Source: Incurvaria masculella (Eukaryota; Arthropoda; Insecta; Lepidoptera; Incurvariidae). Taken from it: a DNA stretch of 64,000 nt. The notes under the pieces are model-generated. The model was not told where the DNA came from, searched no databases, and saw only the letters and a list, made by a program, of their open reading frames with translations. Both the position numbers and the translations under genes were made by a program. Below are positions 54,388 through 64,000 of this stretch, in pieces; position 1 is the first letter of the stretch; every line of letters begins with the position of its first letter. Location of the stretch: positions 16,235,001-16,299,000 of the forward strand of contig OX335658.1 in the NCBI GenBank assembly GCA_946894095.1, written 5' to 3'.

Positions 54388-54845
54388 GGTACTAGCCAAA
54401 TCGCAAAGTTAGACGAGGCACCCCAAGTAAACTAACTAAGTCTGACGATTATAAGTGTCATCCTTACAATATATGATTCCTTGTCTAGGAATCGAATGAT
54501 TTTCGTTAATGTATGTTCCCTTTTTTTATACAAAATACATTGCGGAAACGGTGTCCATTTCCGAACTTTTTTGACTAAATGTAGAAATCTAAAAGCAAAT
54601 GGAATTTTTTGTTTATGCATATATGCTGTTTTTGCTTATATCTAGAAATAGAATGACTTTCAGATTTCTAATGAGAAAAATCAACATTTTTTATTTTTAT
54701 TATTATTTAAATAAATGATGGAATAAAAAAATATTAACAATCCATTATCAGTCTGGAGTTCTATTTGGATTTGCTGAAGCGTTTCACTACATATTATTAC
54801 ATTTGTTAAAAAGTGCATTTGTATGGCGCGAGTAGTTGGCTAGTC
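54388..54845 (+). repeat. Uninterrupted copy of the mariner host repeat
   Basis: Collinear with 31092-31217 joined to 32499-32800. At the position of the mariner it reads ACAAAATACATTGCGG, a single TA with no insertion. Confidence 0.8.
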
Positions 54846-55204
54846 CTAGCGCCTTAACCTTTTAGAGACGAGGGAATTTCTATCTTGCCATCGACCATCA
54901 CTGTTTGGAGGTAAATCCAATCCAAGTTTTCAAGGGATTTTAATGACTGCATACTCTTTACTATACTAACTTCTGAATCCTTAGTTTATTGCTACTCAAA
55001 GGCAAAGCATGCCGTTTTTTTTATTATCAGAAGCGCCGAGAACCCCTGCTCGCATAAATATGTCGATGAAAACAAAGTTAGGCATATGTAACTGAACCGT
55101 AACGCACCCACTCCTCCATTCCGTTTCATGCCTTGTAAACAGTTGTTGTGTTTGTATACAGCAATTTTAGTAACTTTTAATTAAAAAAAAATATAAAACA
55201 TAAA

Positions 55205-55394
55205 GTTAAAAATCGAACTTTTGGACCTTATCACTAAGAAACCAAACACAATTTTACAATGTTAATGGCCATCAGACATCTAGTTCGATCAAATAAAGAT
55301 ATTTTGAGCAACATTTTGCAACTCTGACAAGAACTATGGGCATGATCGTCTTTCCACGTTTGTATGGGGAGTTGAGCGGGAAGGCCCACCTTAA
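55205..55394 (+). mobile_element. TTAA element family T1, copy 6, 3' part only
   Basis: It begins near AAAATCGAACTTTTGGACCT and runs to GGAAGGCCCACC plus TTAA at 55391-55394. That TTAA is also the left end of the T3 element. Confidence 0.75.
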
Positions 55395-55760
55395 GGTTGT
55401 TCCGACCCATATAAAGTTGTTTGCACACATAACGCAAAAAGTATTGCACTTTAAGCCACGAATTAATAATAAAAGTTTAATATAGTCATATTACTTGCAG
55501 CGAAAACAATTTCACAATTTCAGGATTGTTGGTTTTGTTACAATTTATTTAAATACGATTTTTGTTTAACAGCGCCATCTAACGGTTTAAAACTTCTAAT
55601 CGGCAATTACAACGAAACCATTAAACCTGAAATTGTGAATATGTTTTCGCTGCAACTTCTATGGCTATATTAAATATTTTTGACGAATTCGTGCCTTAAA
55701 GTGCAATACTTTTTGCGTTCTGTGTAAAAAAAAACATTGTATGGGTCGGAACATCCTTAA
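55391..55760. mobile_element. TTAA-flanked foldback element, family T3
   Basis: TTAAGGTTGTTCCGACCCAT at the left and ATGGGTCGGAACATCCTTAA at the right are inverted. Inner arms GCAAAAAGTATTGCACTTTA and TAAAGTGCAATACTTTTTGC, and CAGCGAAAACA and TGTTTTCGCTG, also pair. It is 370 bases and noncoding. Confidence 0.82.
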
Positions 55761-55861
55761 AGAAGAATTTTTATCAAGTCAACTAAACAGAATGATATCA
55801 TATTAAGTAATAAATCCAAGGAGAGATAGGTAGAGGAAAAGTTCCTGAATAAATATATATT

Positions 55862-55935
55862 ATTTTCGATATTAGCCAATCACATCGCATTCCCGATGGA
55901 ATTGGAAGGAACGTGCCAGCCAATAGAGGGTCTGT
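55862..55935 (-). repeat. SINE scrap
   Basis: GATATTAGCCAATCACATCG and TTCCCGATGGAATTGG are a short complement of the SINE tail. Confidence 0.45.
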
Positions 55936-56159
55936 CAGAACAATTAATCCATGCGACGATAACCAAACCGAAATTGAAAGAACATCTCAATTGCACGTAC
56001 CACAGAATATTAATTGTTCTGTGGCACGTACAGTAAAAGTTACCGTAATCCAACTCAAAATTTCTCAGTCGACTATAACGTAAACTGAGGATGCGGACCG
56101 AAATCGTTGATTCGGAGATGTCTCAGGGTGAATTGTATGTAAATTTATCGCAAAATCTA

Positions 56160-56440
56160 TTCACGTCTGACAAACGCCAGCGGAGTCAGTCGATCGTGGA
56201 ACAACTTACGGTAGGTTGCCTTTGGACCCGTTCGAGCGATAGAGAATAACAACAGACTCGCTCCATCGAGTCCATCGCTTCATCGAATGTGGCATATTGA
56301 ATAGGCAACTGTGGCCCGTCTGCTGGTGGGCGCGCTGTGCGGGTTCCGGCACGTAAAAATAATGCAATTTGTCCCACTGCGTTTCTTCCCGTTCATGTTG
56401 TAAGAGGCGACTAAGAGATGAGTTTTTCGTGAGTCGGATT
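56160..56440 (-). repeat. LINE-like fragment, clade unknown
   Basis: The minus strand reads SRLLQHERGRNAVGQIALFL and PLPIQYATFDEAMDSMER-like sequence. The SLSRLLQHE start resembles the conserved 5' region of insect LINEs (SRLLRHPRE type), which is a weak, memory-based match. Confidence 0.35.
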
Positions 56441-56479
56441 CCACGTAAAACTTATTTTTTTTTATAATTGCTATTTTAG

Positions 56480-56625
56480 CGGCAACAAAATAACACTCTG
56501 GGAAAATGTCAGCTGTCTACCTATTAAGTTTCTTGAGATACAGTCCGCTGACGGACGGACGGGCAGAAGGACAGCGGGACTTAGTAATATAGTTCAGTTG
56601 GCACCCTTTGAGTAAAGAACCCAAC
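56480..56625 (+). repeat. Dispersed (ACGG)-type repeat, partial
   Basis: It has GCGGCAACAAAATAACACTC, GAGATACAGTCCGCTGACGG and TTGAGTAAAGAACCC, diverged from the family. Confidence 0.6.
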
Positions 56626-58149
56626 AAACAACTTCACCCAAAATATTCCTTTGTTGATTGATTGATTGAAAATACTTTAATACGCCAAAAAATCAATATA
56701 CAAAATAAAGTACAGTGTAATAACAAAATAATAAGTGGGGCGCAAACGCGGGCTTATCCCTTGAAGAGATTTCTTCCAGCCGACTTTCGCGTGTTTGAGA
56801 TGCTCAATGGGGATATAATGTATTCGTAGATTGTGGCGGTAAGATTGGTTTGAGAGTTTGAGTAAAATTATTATAATAATTCGGTACATACATACATACA
56901 TATATTAATCTCATGTATCTCAAATTAACTGCCTAAACTTAACTAGTCGCAACGATGCAAAGAATTCCATCCTGCTGGCAACAGTCTGCCGAGCGCACCA
57001 TGCACCGGTAACCGCATGCGCCGAATAATTAATTAACGGTTAGGCGGCAGCAGGTAAGTTGGGAACAAAGTCTCTAACTACGTCGCTCGCTCGTCAACTC
57101 CCGCCTAATAATGTATCACATGTGAGCCCAAGAACAGTTTATTATTGAAAGTGACGAGAGTTCACGTAACCTGTGTCAAGCAGCAACATCGAGAAAGGAA
57201 GGACGGAGTGGCGACGGAAATGTATCTGTATAGCGGCAGAGTAGCCACGTAGAGAGGCAGCGGAAATCGAATATTTAAATTTTTTATCCTTTCTCATTAC
57301 ATAAAATGATATTTACAACAGTCGGCCCGATATGACAAATGACCAGATTCTGAACGAAATTTATGAAATCACCAAGAAAGTGTTTACGAAAGGGGTATAC
57401 ATCTACCCTTAATTATAATCCTACCGAAATTTATTTAAATTTTATCGATATCTTTGTTCATTTTCGAGAAGTTAAAGATTCTTTGAAAAAAATCCTAACA
57501 GAAAAGGTATTTATTTTGTTTTTTTTTAAATACATTTAACAAATAAAAATTTGGCAGTATTAAAGCCATTTCAGTGACGCATTTTTGGATACCATTTTTA
57601 TTTATCTATTTTCATAATTGAGGACGCTACCCCCCGGTCCAACTTTTATTGAAAACCCTACTTGACGTACCTTATTTAAATGCAAGAACAGTGCATTCAA
57701 AATGTCTGGGGACCATACTGGATAATGTATAGGATAAGTCCGGCCACATAGTTAGCGAACCACAGAGCAGTGCTGCGAAGACACGTCAAGAGCGGTTACA
57801 GTTTCCAAGTTTAATCGCGGGCATTCAGTTAATTGATCAACGCCTGCTTCTATATTCCGTTTAGTTGTACACTTCGTAGCGACATCACTACTATTTATTC
57901 TGTAAAGACAGGAAGCGCTAGGTTGAACTGTCAAATAAAAGCGAAATCAAATATAGGTACATGATGAAAAGTGATTTCTCAAAAAACACTGACTCATTGT
58001 TTCTAAGTTTCGTTCTAGGTTGTAGACCACCTAAATGTATTTATTTATTTATTATTTTAGACAGGCAGCCTAAGCTGATATGTCTAAATCTAATTTTTCG
58101 TTAGTTTAAGTTGATCGTCATGTGGAAAGTTATTTAAGTAGTATTTGTA
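56626..58149. other. No recognised gene
   Basis: It includes a GC-richer block 56980-57060 with ATAATTAATTAACGG. Otherwise AT-rich. The ligand-binding exons of the receptor were looked for here and not seen. Confidence 0.4.
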
Positions 58150-58539
58150 GTACACCTCCTCATTGGCCCAGTGGCGCAACACTTCGGCGATCGCTCTCCG
58201 AAGTTAAGCAACGCTGGGTCCGGTCTGGTCTTGGATGGGTGACCATTCGACCGTTGAGAGAGGCTGGCCGTGGTTCGGATTCCACGTTAAACTGTAGGTC
58301 CCCTTCCTTACTTACTAGGTGGTAGGGTTTATCCCGCCCGGGTTGGTACCATCGCATTTGATGAACGATAGTCGAAGCGGCAATGAAAATTGTCCGTGTT
58401 TTCCATCCAGTTCAATGTAGCCGTGCAATATAAGGAAGGTCCTGGCATAGCACCTAGTTCCCATGTGGTGTGTTGGGCTAATACCATGACAGAAGGTGTG
58501 GTATTAGCCATCCATGTCCAGTCACATAAAAAAAAAAAC
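58150..58539 (+). repeat. SINE, 5S rRNA-headed type, full length
   Basis: CATTGGCCCAGTGGCGCAAC, GAAGTTAAGCAACGCTGGGT, GGATGGGTGACC, then the shared body and GCCATCCATGTCCAGTCACA with A-run. Very close to 19366 and 33541. Confidence 0.87.
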
Positions 58540-59550
58540 TTACCGTGTAGCCACATATTTTAGTGATAATACACTGACGGTTAAGGCTGTCGTGAAGGCA
58601 GCGGAAATCGAAGATTTGAAATTTTGGAGAAATGCATTTTTTTCATTGGCCAAGGCGCAATTTTAATGCACAATGATTTTCCCTAAAAATTTAAAAAATA
58701 TTTTACCCTTTCGTGTGATTCATTTGTTACCTTAACCTTTTTCCAACATGAACGTCACGATGTTTTAACATTGTAACTTACCATTTGAGAGTAATTAAGA
58801 GACACCATTAAAAATCAATAGAACTCATGGCCCCATGACCTTTCGGTACATTGAAAATGTAATCATACCAATCAGATAATTATCAATTTTCGTCTGCGTA
58901 TTTTGATGTTAGTTTCATTGTCATGGAATTATTGGTTCCCGAGATTCTGTATGTGATCACGGACAGACAAATGTCACGATCCCATAAAGGTCCGTTTTTC
59001 TCATTTCTTGCGAAGGAACTTTAAAAAGGGAACATTGATCACGTGTGGTAATTCGTAGCAAGTACCCATGAAAAAATTGCAATTACAAAAAAATGAACTC
59101 ATCCGGCCTAATTCAATCGGAATAATGTTTTTTAAATGATTAGTAGACTACGTTTGTATGGGCAACACTGCTTACGGGCCGTTCTTAGCCCCACAGAATG
59201 TTTCGAGTGACGCGATGTAACCGAATGTGGTTCGCAGTGATCGATCAGTGACGGCGGCGGTCTCCCGGTGGCCAGTCGGTCGCCGTCCAGTCCTCTCGTC
59301 GGGTTTAGATCGGTAATTAATTTAGTACACTCTCCGGGCCCGGAAACAAGCCGGAAGGGAAGTTAAAAAGGGGAAACGCGGAAATCGGAAACGTTATTAC
59401 ATGTCAGAAGCAGCTATCGGGGCGCACAGGCGGGGTTCTCGCGTCATGCCGAGATAGCATCCGAATTGGTCCCAGCTGCCGAACGAAATTACCATACGTG
59501 TATCACAGATTTTGGTATATATGGTTACGCACTAGGGCTCTCACAACAGC
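58540..59550. other. No recognised gene; T2 scrap and GC-rich block
   Basis: AAATGATTAGTAGACTACGT at 59134 is a scrap of family T2. 59215-59350 is GC-rich with CGGTAATTAATTTAG. No exon supported. Confidence 0.4.
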
Positions 59551-59849
59551 AAAAAAACCAGCCAAGTGCGAGTCGGACTCGCACACGAAGGGTTCCGTAC
59601 CATCGTACAAGATTTAACACAAAAAAATCAGGTTTTTTTCCCTTTAATTTTAATGATTTTTTTTATTTTAACTATTTTTTGTTATAGCGGCCAAATAAAG
59701 ACACATTCTGTGAAAAAAATCAGCTGCCTACCTATTACGGTTCATGAGATACAGCCCTGTGATAGACTGACGGACGGACGGACGGACGGACAGCGGATGC
59801 TTAGTAATAGGGTTCCTTTTTCACCCTTTGGGTACGGAACCCTAAAAAC
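59551..59849 (+). repeat. Dispersed repeat with (ACGG)n run, copy a of a tandem pair
   Basis: It starts GCCAAGTGCGAGTCGGACTC after an A-run, has GGGTTCCGTACCATCGTACA, GTTCATGAGATACAGCCCTG, a CGGACGGACGGACGG run, and ends GGGTACGGAACCCTAAAAAC. Confidence 0.85.
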
Positions 59850-60110
59850 CGGCCAAGTGCGAGTCAGACTCGCACAAGCAAAACTCGCACGCAAAGGGTT
59901 CCGTACCATCGGCTTTTTGTATGCCCTTTATTTTTTCTTATTTGTTGTTATAGCGGCAAAAGAAATACACACTCTGTGAAAATTTCAGCTGCCTATCTAT
60001 TATGGTTCATGAGATACAGCCTTGTGACAGACAGACGGACGGACGGACGGACAGCGGAGGCTTAGTAATAGGGTTCCGTTGGTACCCTGTGGGTACCGCA
60101 CCCTAAAAAA
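59848..60110 (+). repeat. Dispersed repeat with (ACGG)n run, copy b of a tandem pair
   Basis: It begins directly where copy a ends (CCGGCCAAGTGCGAGTCAGA) and ends GGTACCGCACCCTAAAAAA. It is diverged from copy a by substitutions and indels. Confidence 0.85.
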
Positions 60111-61796
60111 GACGAATCTTTTTACTTTGTACTTATGTACGCTTCAAGTATTTTTAAAAAACCCTATAGGATCAGTTCGTCGTCCATCTATCTTTCTTTA
60201 TATCGAAAAATCGTCAAAAAAATCCGAATAACTCAAAACCTAAAGGCCACTCGGCTGACCTAAAAGCAATTTGTCAAGAAGCGAGTAATCGCAGTAAAAG
60301 TAACGAAGAGAAATACTAAATGTATCGTTATTTCACTTAAAAAACACTGAACCCTCCGTGTGTGACTCAGATACTCGCTTGCTCGGCTTTTTTTATGAAA
60401 AACTAGCTGTCCCTTACTAGGTGCTAGGGCTAGGTGCCCTTATCGAGGGACCTAAGTTCCCCCGATCTTACCAGCCCATTTGCGGATAATTTTACAGCTA
60501 TCATGCTTGATCAGAGGAAAGACACTCGCCGACAGACAGTTCCATTCCTAAGTATGAACAAGTATTTTCATTTCTAGGTCTGACTCGTATTGTACGTATT
60601 TTACTAGGTGTTTAGGGATATGCTATAGAAAAATAAAAAGAAGAAAGACTCATAATAAAAAAATCTCATAAATCGAAATTCCTATTTTTCTTTCTCCGTA
60701 CAAATTCGTGACATGACTTCAAACACATTTCGATTTCTGTAGCATGTCCTAAATTACCCTGTGTACGCAAAGTCGTAGAAGGTACTGGATTTGGTCCTTA
60801 TCAATTTTAAAAACGGATTCAAGAGCTAACATTCAAATAAGGACTCGCTTTCATGTTCGTTAAAATAATCTATTCGGATGGTTCCTCGCAAGCTGTTTCA
60901 GTGAGCCACTTGACAGGGTCTCATGTTTTTCATGTTTTCTGCAGTTATAACTCTTTTTTGCATACATACTAGTTAGAACAACTTTGCCATGGACGCTTCT
61001 ATTGTTATGGAGGAATTCGTGTTAAATAACGCATAGGAATTAAAATAACAAACTTAATCATAAGTGCGACTTAATGAACTTTGATAAAAGAGATTTACCA
61101 GTCAAATTTGTTGGTTGAATAATTTTACCATGTCTACTCTTTCTCACAGCATTTTTCGTTTATTTGCGATTGTAATGTTTTAGACACATGAATGACTCAC
61201 CTTATAAAGTTTGACTAATGTTAAATAATAAGTTACATAGTTCCTAAAAGCCCTGAACCATGTATTGAATTTGAATTTGTTTTTTTTTTTAATTTTGTAA
61301 CTATGTAAGTTCTATAAAAATTAAAGTTCGAAAGCTCATGGGCGGCGTCAGGCACCGTAAGAGGTCCTGGAGTACGCCATATGCTGCGGTTTACGTAAAA
61401 AAAAGTAATCTATTCCTATAAAACAATCCATGAATAAATCCGTCGAAATAAATCAATTGATATTATACTAACGGTGAAAGATAAAACTTCGGAAGCTAAC
61501 GTGCTTATCGCTTAACTTACGACCGTCACGTGCCACCAAGTTAATGATGCTGAATTTCAAGAAATCCGTCTAAATGACCCCAAAAAGTGCCAAGCATTAG
61601 CCATTGAAGGCTGCATTAGGGGTGGGCTGCGAGCGCAATTAGAGCATACGCTTAGCGGCGCGGTGAGTGATACACTCGCTCTATCTAAATGACGTGGGCG
61701 CGAATTAAGGGAGCCCTCACGGGCACAGTGCGTCCGGTGGGCGCGCGAACGCTCACGATTGTAACGGGACCCTGTTTATTTAGGCACTTTCGACCA
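60111..61796. other. No recognised gene
   Basis: AT-rich to ~61330; 61610-61790 is GC-richer with GTGGGCGCGAATTAAGGGAG. No exon supported. Confidence 0.4.
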
Positions 61797-62610
61797 TTAA
61801 TAATAATATAATAATAATATTCTTTATTGCAATCCATACAAAGTACAAAGCAAAGGCGGATTTATTGCCTAAGGCAATTTCTAACAATCAACCCTATGAT
61901 AGGGAAATTTTACAGCATAGGGTAAGCAAAGAAAAACAACGCTTATAACTAATTAATATAGAACAATGTAATTGAAAACTCAACTAAAACTAAGCATAGC
62001 TACTTATTTTCTATATATTTAACGAAATGTAGGTATTCAATTAAAAAAAAATACAGTCTATTACTAACATAAACATAAACATATCTATATATACATAAAT
62101 ATATATTATATACATAAATAAATAAAATATACTTAAATAAATACTACATGATACATAATTAATACATATACATCTACTTACCATACAAAATATATATTAT
62201 TTCATACATGACAACTGAACTGAAATAAAAAGAAAAATTAAAAACAATTATAACAAACCATTATGGTTCAGGTTTAAAAAAAATTGAGGTCTTGCAACAA
62301 AGACTCTAAGGATTTATTTGTGATTTTTTTGGTATTGTACACTTCTATCACATCGTCAAAGTTTATACTCAGGTAATATAATGGATTAAACAGTCAAATT
62401 AATATCATTCAATCATAAATTAATAAATCACAATTAGAATTTAAAACATCTGAAAGTTTAATATTAAAGTCTGACACATTATAAAATTACCTATACCGAA
62501 TATACACTAATTATTACTTGATTTTTCTTGCAAAAAGTAGTTTAGGTCATAAAAAGGTTTTGTGAGCAGCCATTTACGCAGGTTTTGTTTGAATTGTTTG
62601 TAGTTGTGTG
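61797..62610 (-). pseudogene. Non-LTR retrotransposon, last RT residues and 3' UTR
   Basis: The minus strand from 62600 reads NYKQFKQNLRKWLLTKPFYD and LNYFLQEKSSNN and a stop, like the FKxxLKxxLL C-terminus of LINE RT ORFs. The 3' region ends with a TAATAATATAATAATAAT run at 61797-61820 on the plus strand (AATAATAATA). It is truncated upstream by a SINE scrap. Confidence 0.65.
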
Positions 62611-62638
62611 GTATTAGCCATCCACGTCCACTCACACA
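62600..62638 (+). repeat. SINE tail scrap
   Basis: TAGTTGTGTGGTATTAGCCA and TCCACGTCCACTCACAC are the last bases of the SINE family. Confidence 0.55.
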
Positions 62639-62950
62639 GAACACAAATGGCGGCGTGCGTCCACCGCTTCTGTGGGCGTACGGCGTTAGTGATGACTCCA
62701 AGCTCGACCCTGTTGTCTGGTCGGGGCCAATTTACGCGGGTCCGCCGCGCAGGGGCGCTCGCACCGCGGCCGCGGCGCCAGCGCGAGGGTCCGTCGGCAC
62801 TAATTAACGGTGAAAAATTATGCTTCATTTATTTTTTGGATTCCGTACCCAAAAAGTGCGAAAATTTAAACTGTGACCTCTTGCATGAGTAGCAAAGCCC
62901 TGCGGCGATTTAGTTCAGAGATTCAATATCTTTGCGCTTGTACAGTAACA

Positions 62951-63243
62951 AAAAAACCGGCCAAGTGCGAGTCGGCACACGAAGGGTTCCGTACCATCGT
63001 ACAAGATTCAACACAAAAAATCACGTGTTTTGTATGGAGGCCCCCTTTAATTTTTTTTATCTTTAAATTTTACCTCTTTGTTGCTATAGCGGCAAAATAA
63101 ATACATACTCTGTAAAAATTCCAGCTGCCCAACTATTACGGTTCATGAGATACAGCCCTGTGACAGACGGACGGACGGACGGACAGCGGAGGCTTAGTAA
63201 TAGGGTTCCGTTTGGTACCCTTTGGGTACGGAACCCTAAAAAC
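62951..63243 (+). repeat. Dispersed repeat with (ACGG)n run
   Basis: AAACCGGCCAAGTGCGAGTC, ATGGAGGCCCCCTTTAAT, GGTTCATGAGATACAGCCCT, ACGGACGGACGGACGG and CTTTGGGTACGGAACCCTAA. The best complete copy of the family in the window. Confidence 0.85.
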
Positions 63244-64000
63244 AACTTTCAAATCGATCAAGAGATAATCGAAGCGGTAATATAACTTTCCACCGCAAAG
63301 TGGCCGCACGCAGATAAAGATATGGTCCTGTCATGGTACCTGTTTATTCTGGAATACTGCAAGATCGGCAAACTTCACGACATAGGTGTGATTTGTATCG
63401 ATGTGCAGAACCAAAAGGAGTCGGATTTCGCATATTATGTGATTATGCTTAATATGTCAAATGATTAAACATTGTCAACATAAATTCTCCACGACCGCAA
63501 TCTGAAAGGAAAATAATAGAAGCTCTATTTTAAAGGTAAATATACAAAAAAAAATTGTAACTTTAATGAACCCACACAGATAACACACGACAACATCTGC
63601 ACACACCGTTACACACACACACACCCTCTCCCACACCCACACACCCACCCTCACACCCTAATACACCCTCTTTCTCTAAATATCCTTCCCATATACTTTA
63701 GTTAAGAGCGATTAATAGTTTTATTTATATTTGTGAAAACTTGTTAGGCTTATTTTTTAATTCTAGTGTATTTTGTGTAATTTGTTTGTTGGCTGTAAGT
63801 TTTCTCTTTAATACATAATAATAACTCAACCCCTTTACGGTTTTCAGTTGACACATGTAAATTTAGGAACACCCCGCACGCAAGCTGCATAAATGCATTC
63901 CGAGGCATGCGGCTGCAAGAGCCACAAAACTCCTCACACCAGGTATGTGGTTGGAAACTTGCTACTTACGAAGTAACATGGCTTGCCAGACATAGCCCGA
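63244..64000. other. No recognised gene; CA-rich microsatellite
   Basis: 63597-63675 is an imperfect ACACAC/CACCC stretch. No receptor exon or other gene was recognised up to the window edge. Confidence 0.4.

Noticed and set aside
50931..64000. Ligand-binding-domain exons of the receptor
   Set aside because: The expected conserved blocks (Cys-loop, YPCC-type region before TM1) were searched for on the minus strand by eye and not found.

Overview
The window looks like insect nuclear DNA, most likely Lepidoptera. It has spliced genes with GT-AG introns, an insect-type nicotinic receptor subunit, non-autonomous Helitrons, a mariner, TTAA-flanked miniature elements and many SINE copies. There is no operon structure, no CRISPR array and no prokaryotic gene. 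All calls come from reading the sequence; no database was searched.

Two protein-coding genes are supported, and they converge. (1) Positions 456-8003, plus strand: seven exons encode the C-terminal ~376 residues of importin-11, a nuclear import receptor. The reading frame closes across every intron down to a TAG stop. The 5' part lies left of the window. (2) Positions 39432-50931, minus strand: five exons encode the C-terminal ~319 residues (TM1 to TM4 and tail) of a nicotinic acetylcholine receptor alpha subunit, best matched from memory to insect alpha2. The ligand-binding exons were not found up to 64000 and probably lie to the right.

The most unusual feature is inside the receptor gene. 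Three consecutive coding exons have each been followed by their own tandem amplification. Four decayed copies of the TM2-TM3 exon lie at 47929-48702. A 15-unit, 188-bp array at ~44037-46856 is built from the 3' part of the TM3-TM4 loop exon plus its splice donor. Four decayed copies of the next exon lie at 40775-41652. The gene's stop codon also overlaps the TTAA target site of a miniature transposon.

The 31 kb between the genes, the introns and the right flank are mostly transposon-derived. A SINE family occurs with two different Pol III heads (5S rRNA-like and tRNA-like) on the same body. There are two Helitrons (13079-13882, 17888-18718), a complete but frameshifted mariner (31218-32498) inside an older repeat whose empty paralogue is at ~54.4-54.8 kb, and four families of TTAAGG-ended foldback elements. 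Other items are a hAT-like miniature element with an 8-bp target duplication (51191-51439), a pogo-like element in an importin intron (4297-5076), several LINE fragments, a LINE split by a 2.2-kb insertion (21300-23870), a dispersed repeat carrying (ACGG)n, and a pair of near-identical 279-bp direct repeats around a 24-bp minisatellite (14681-16783).
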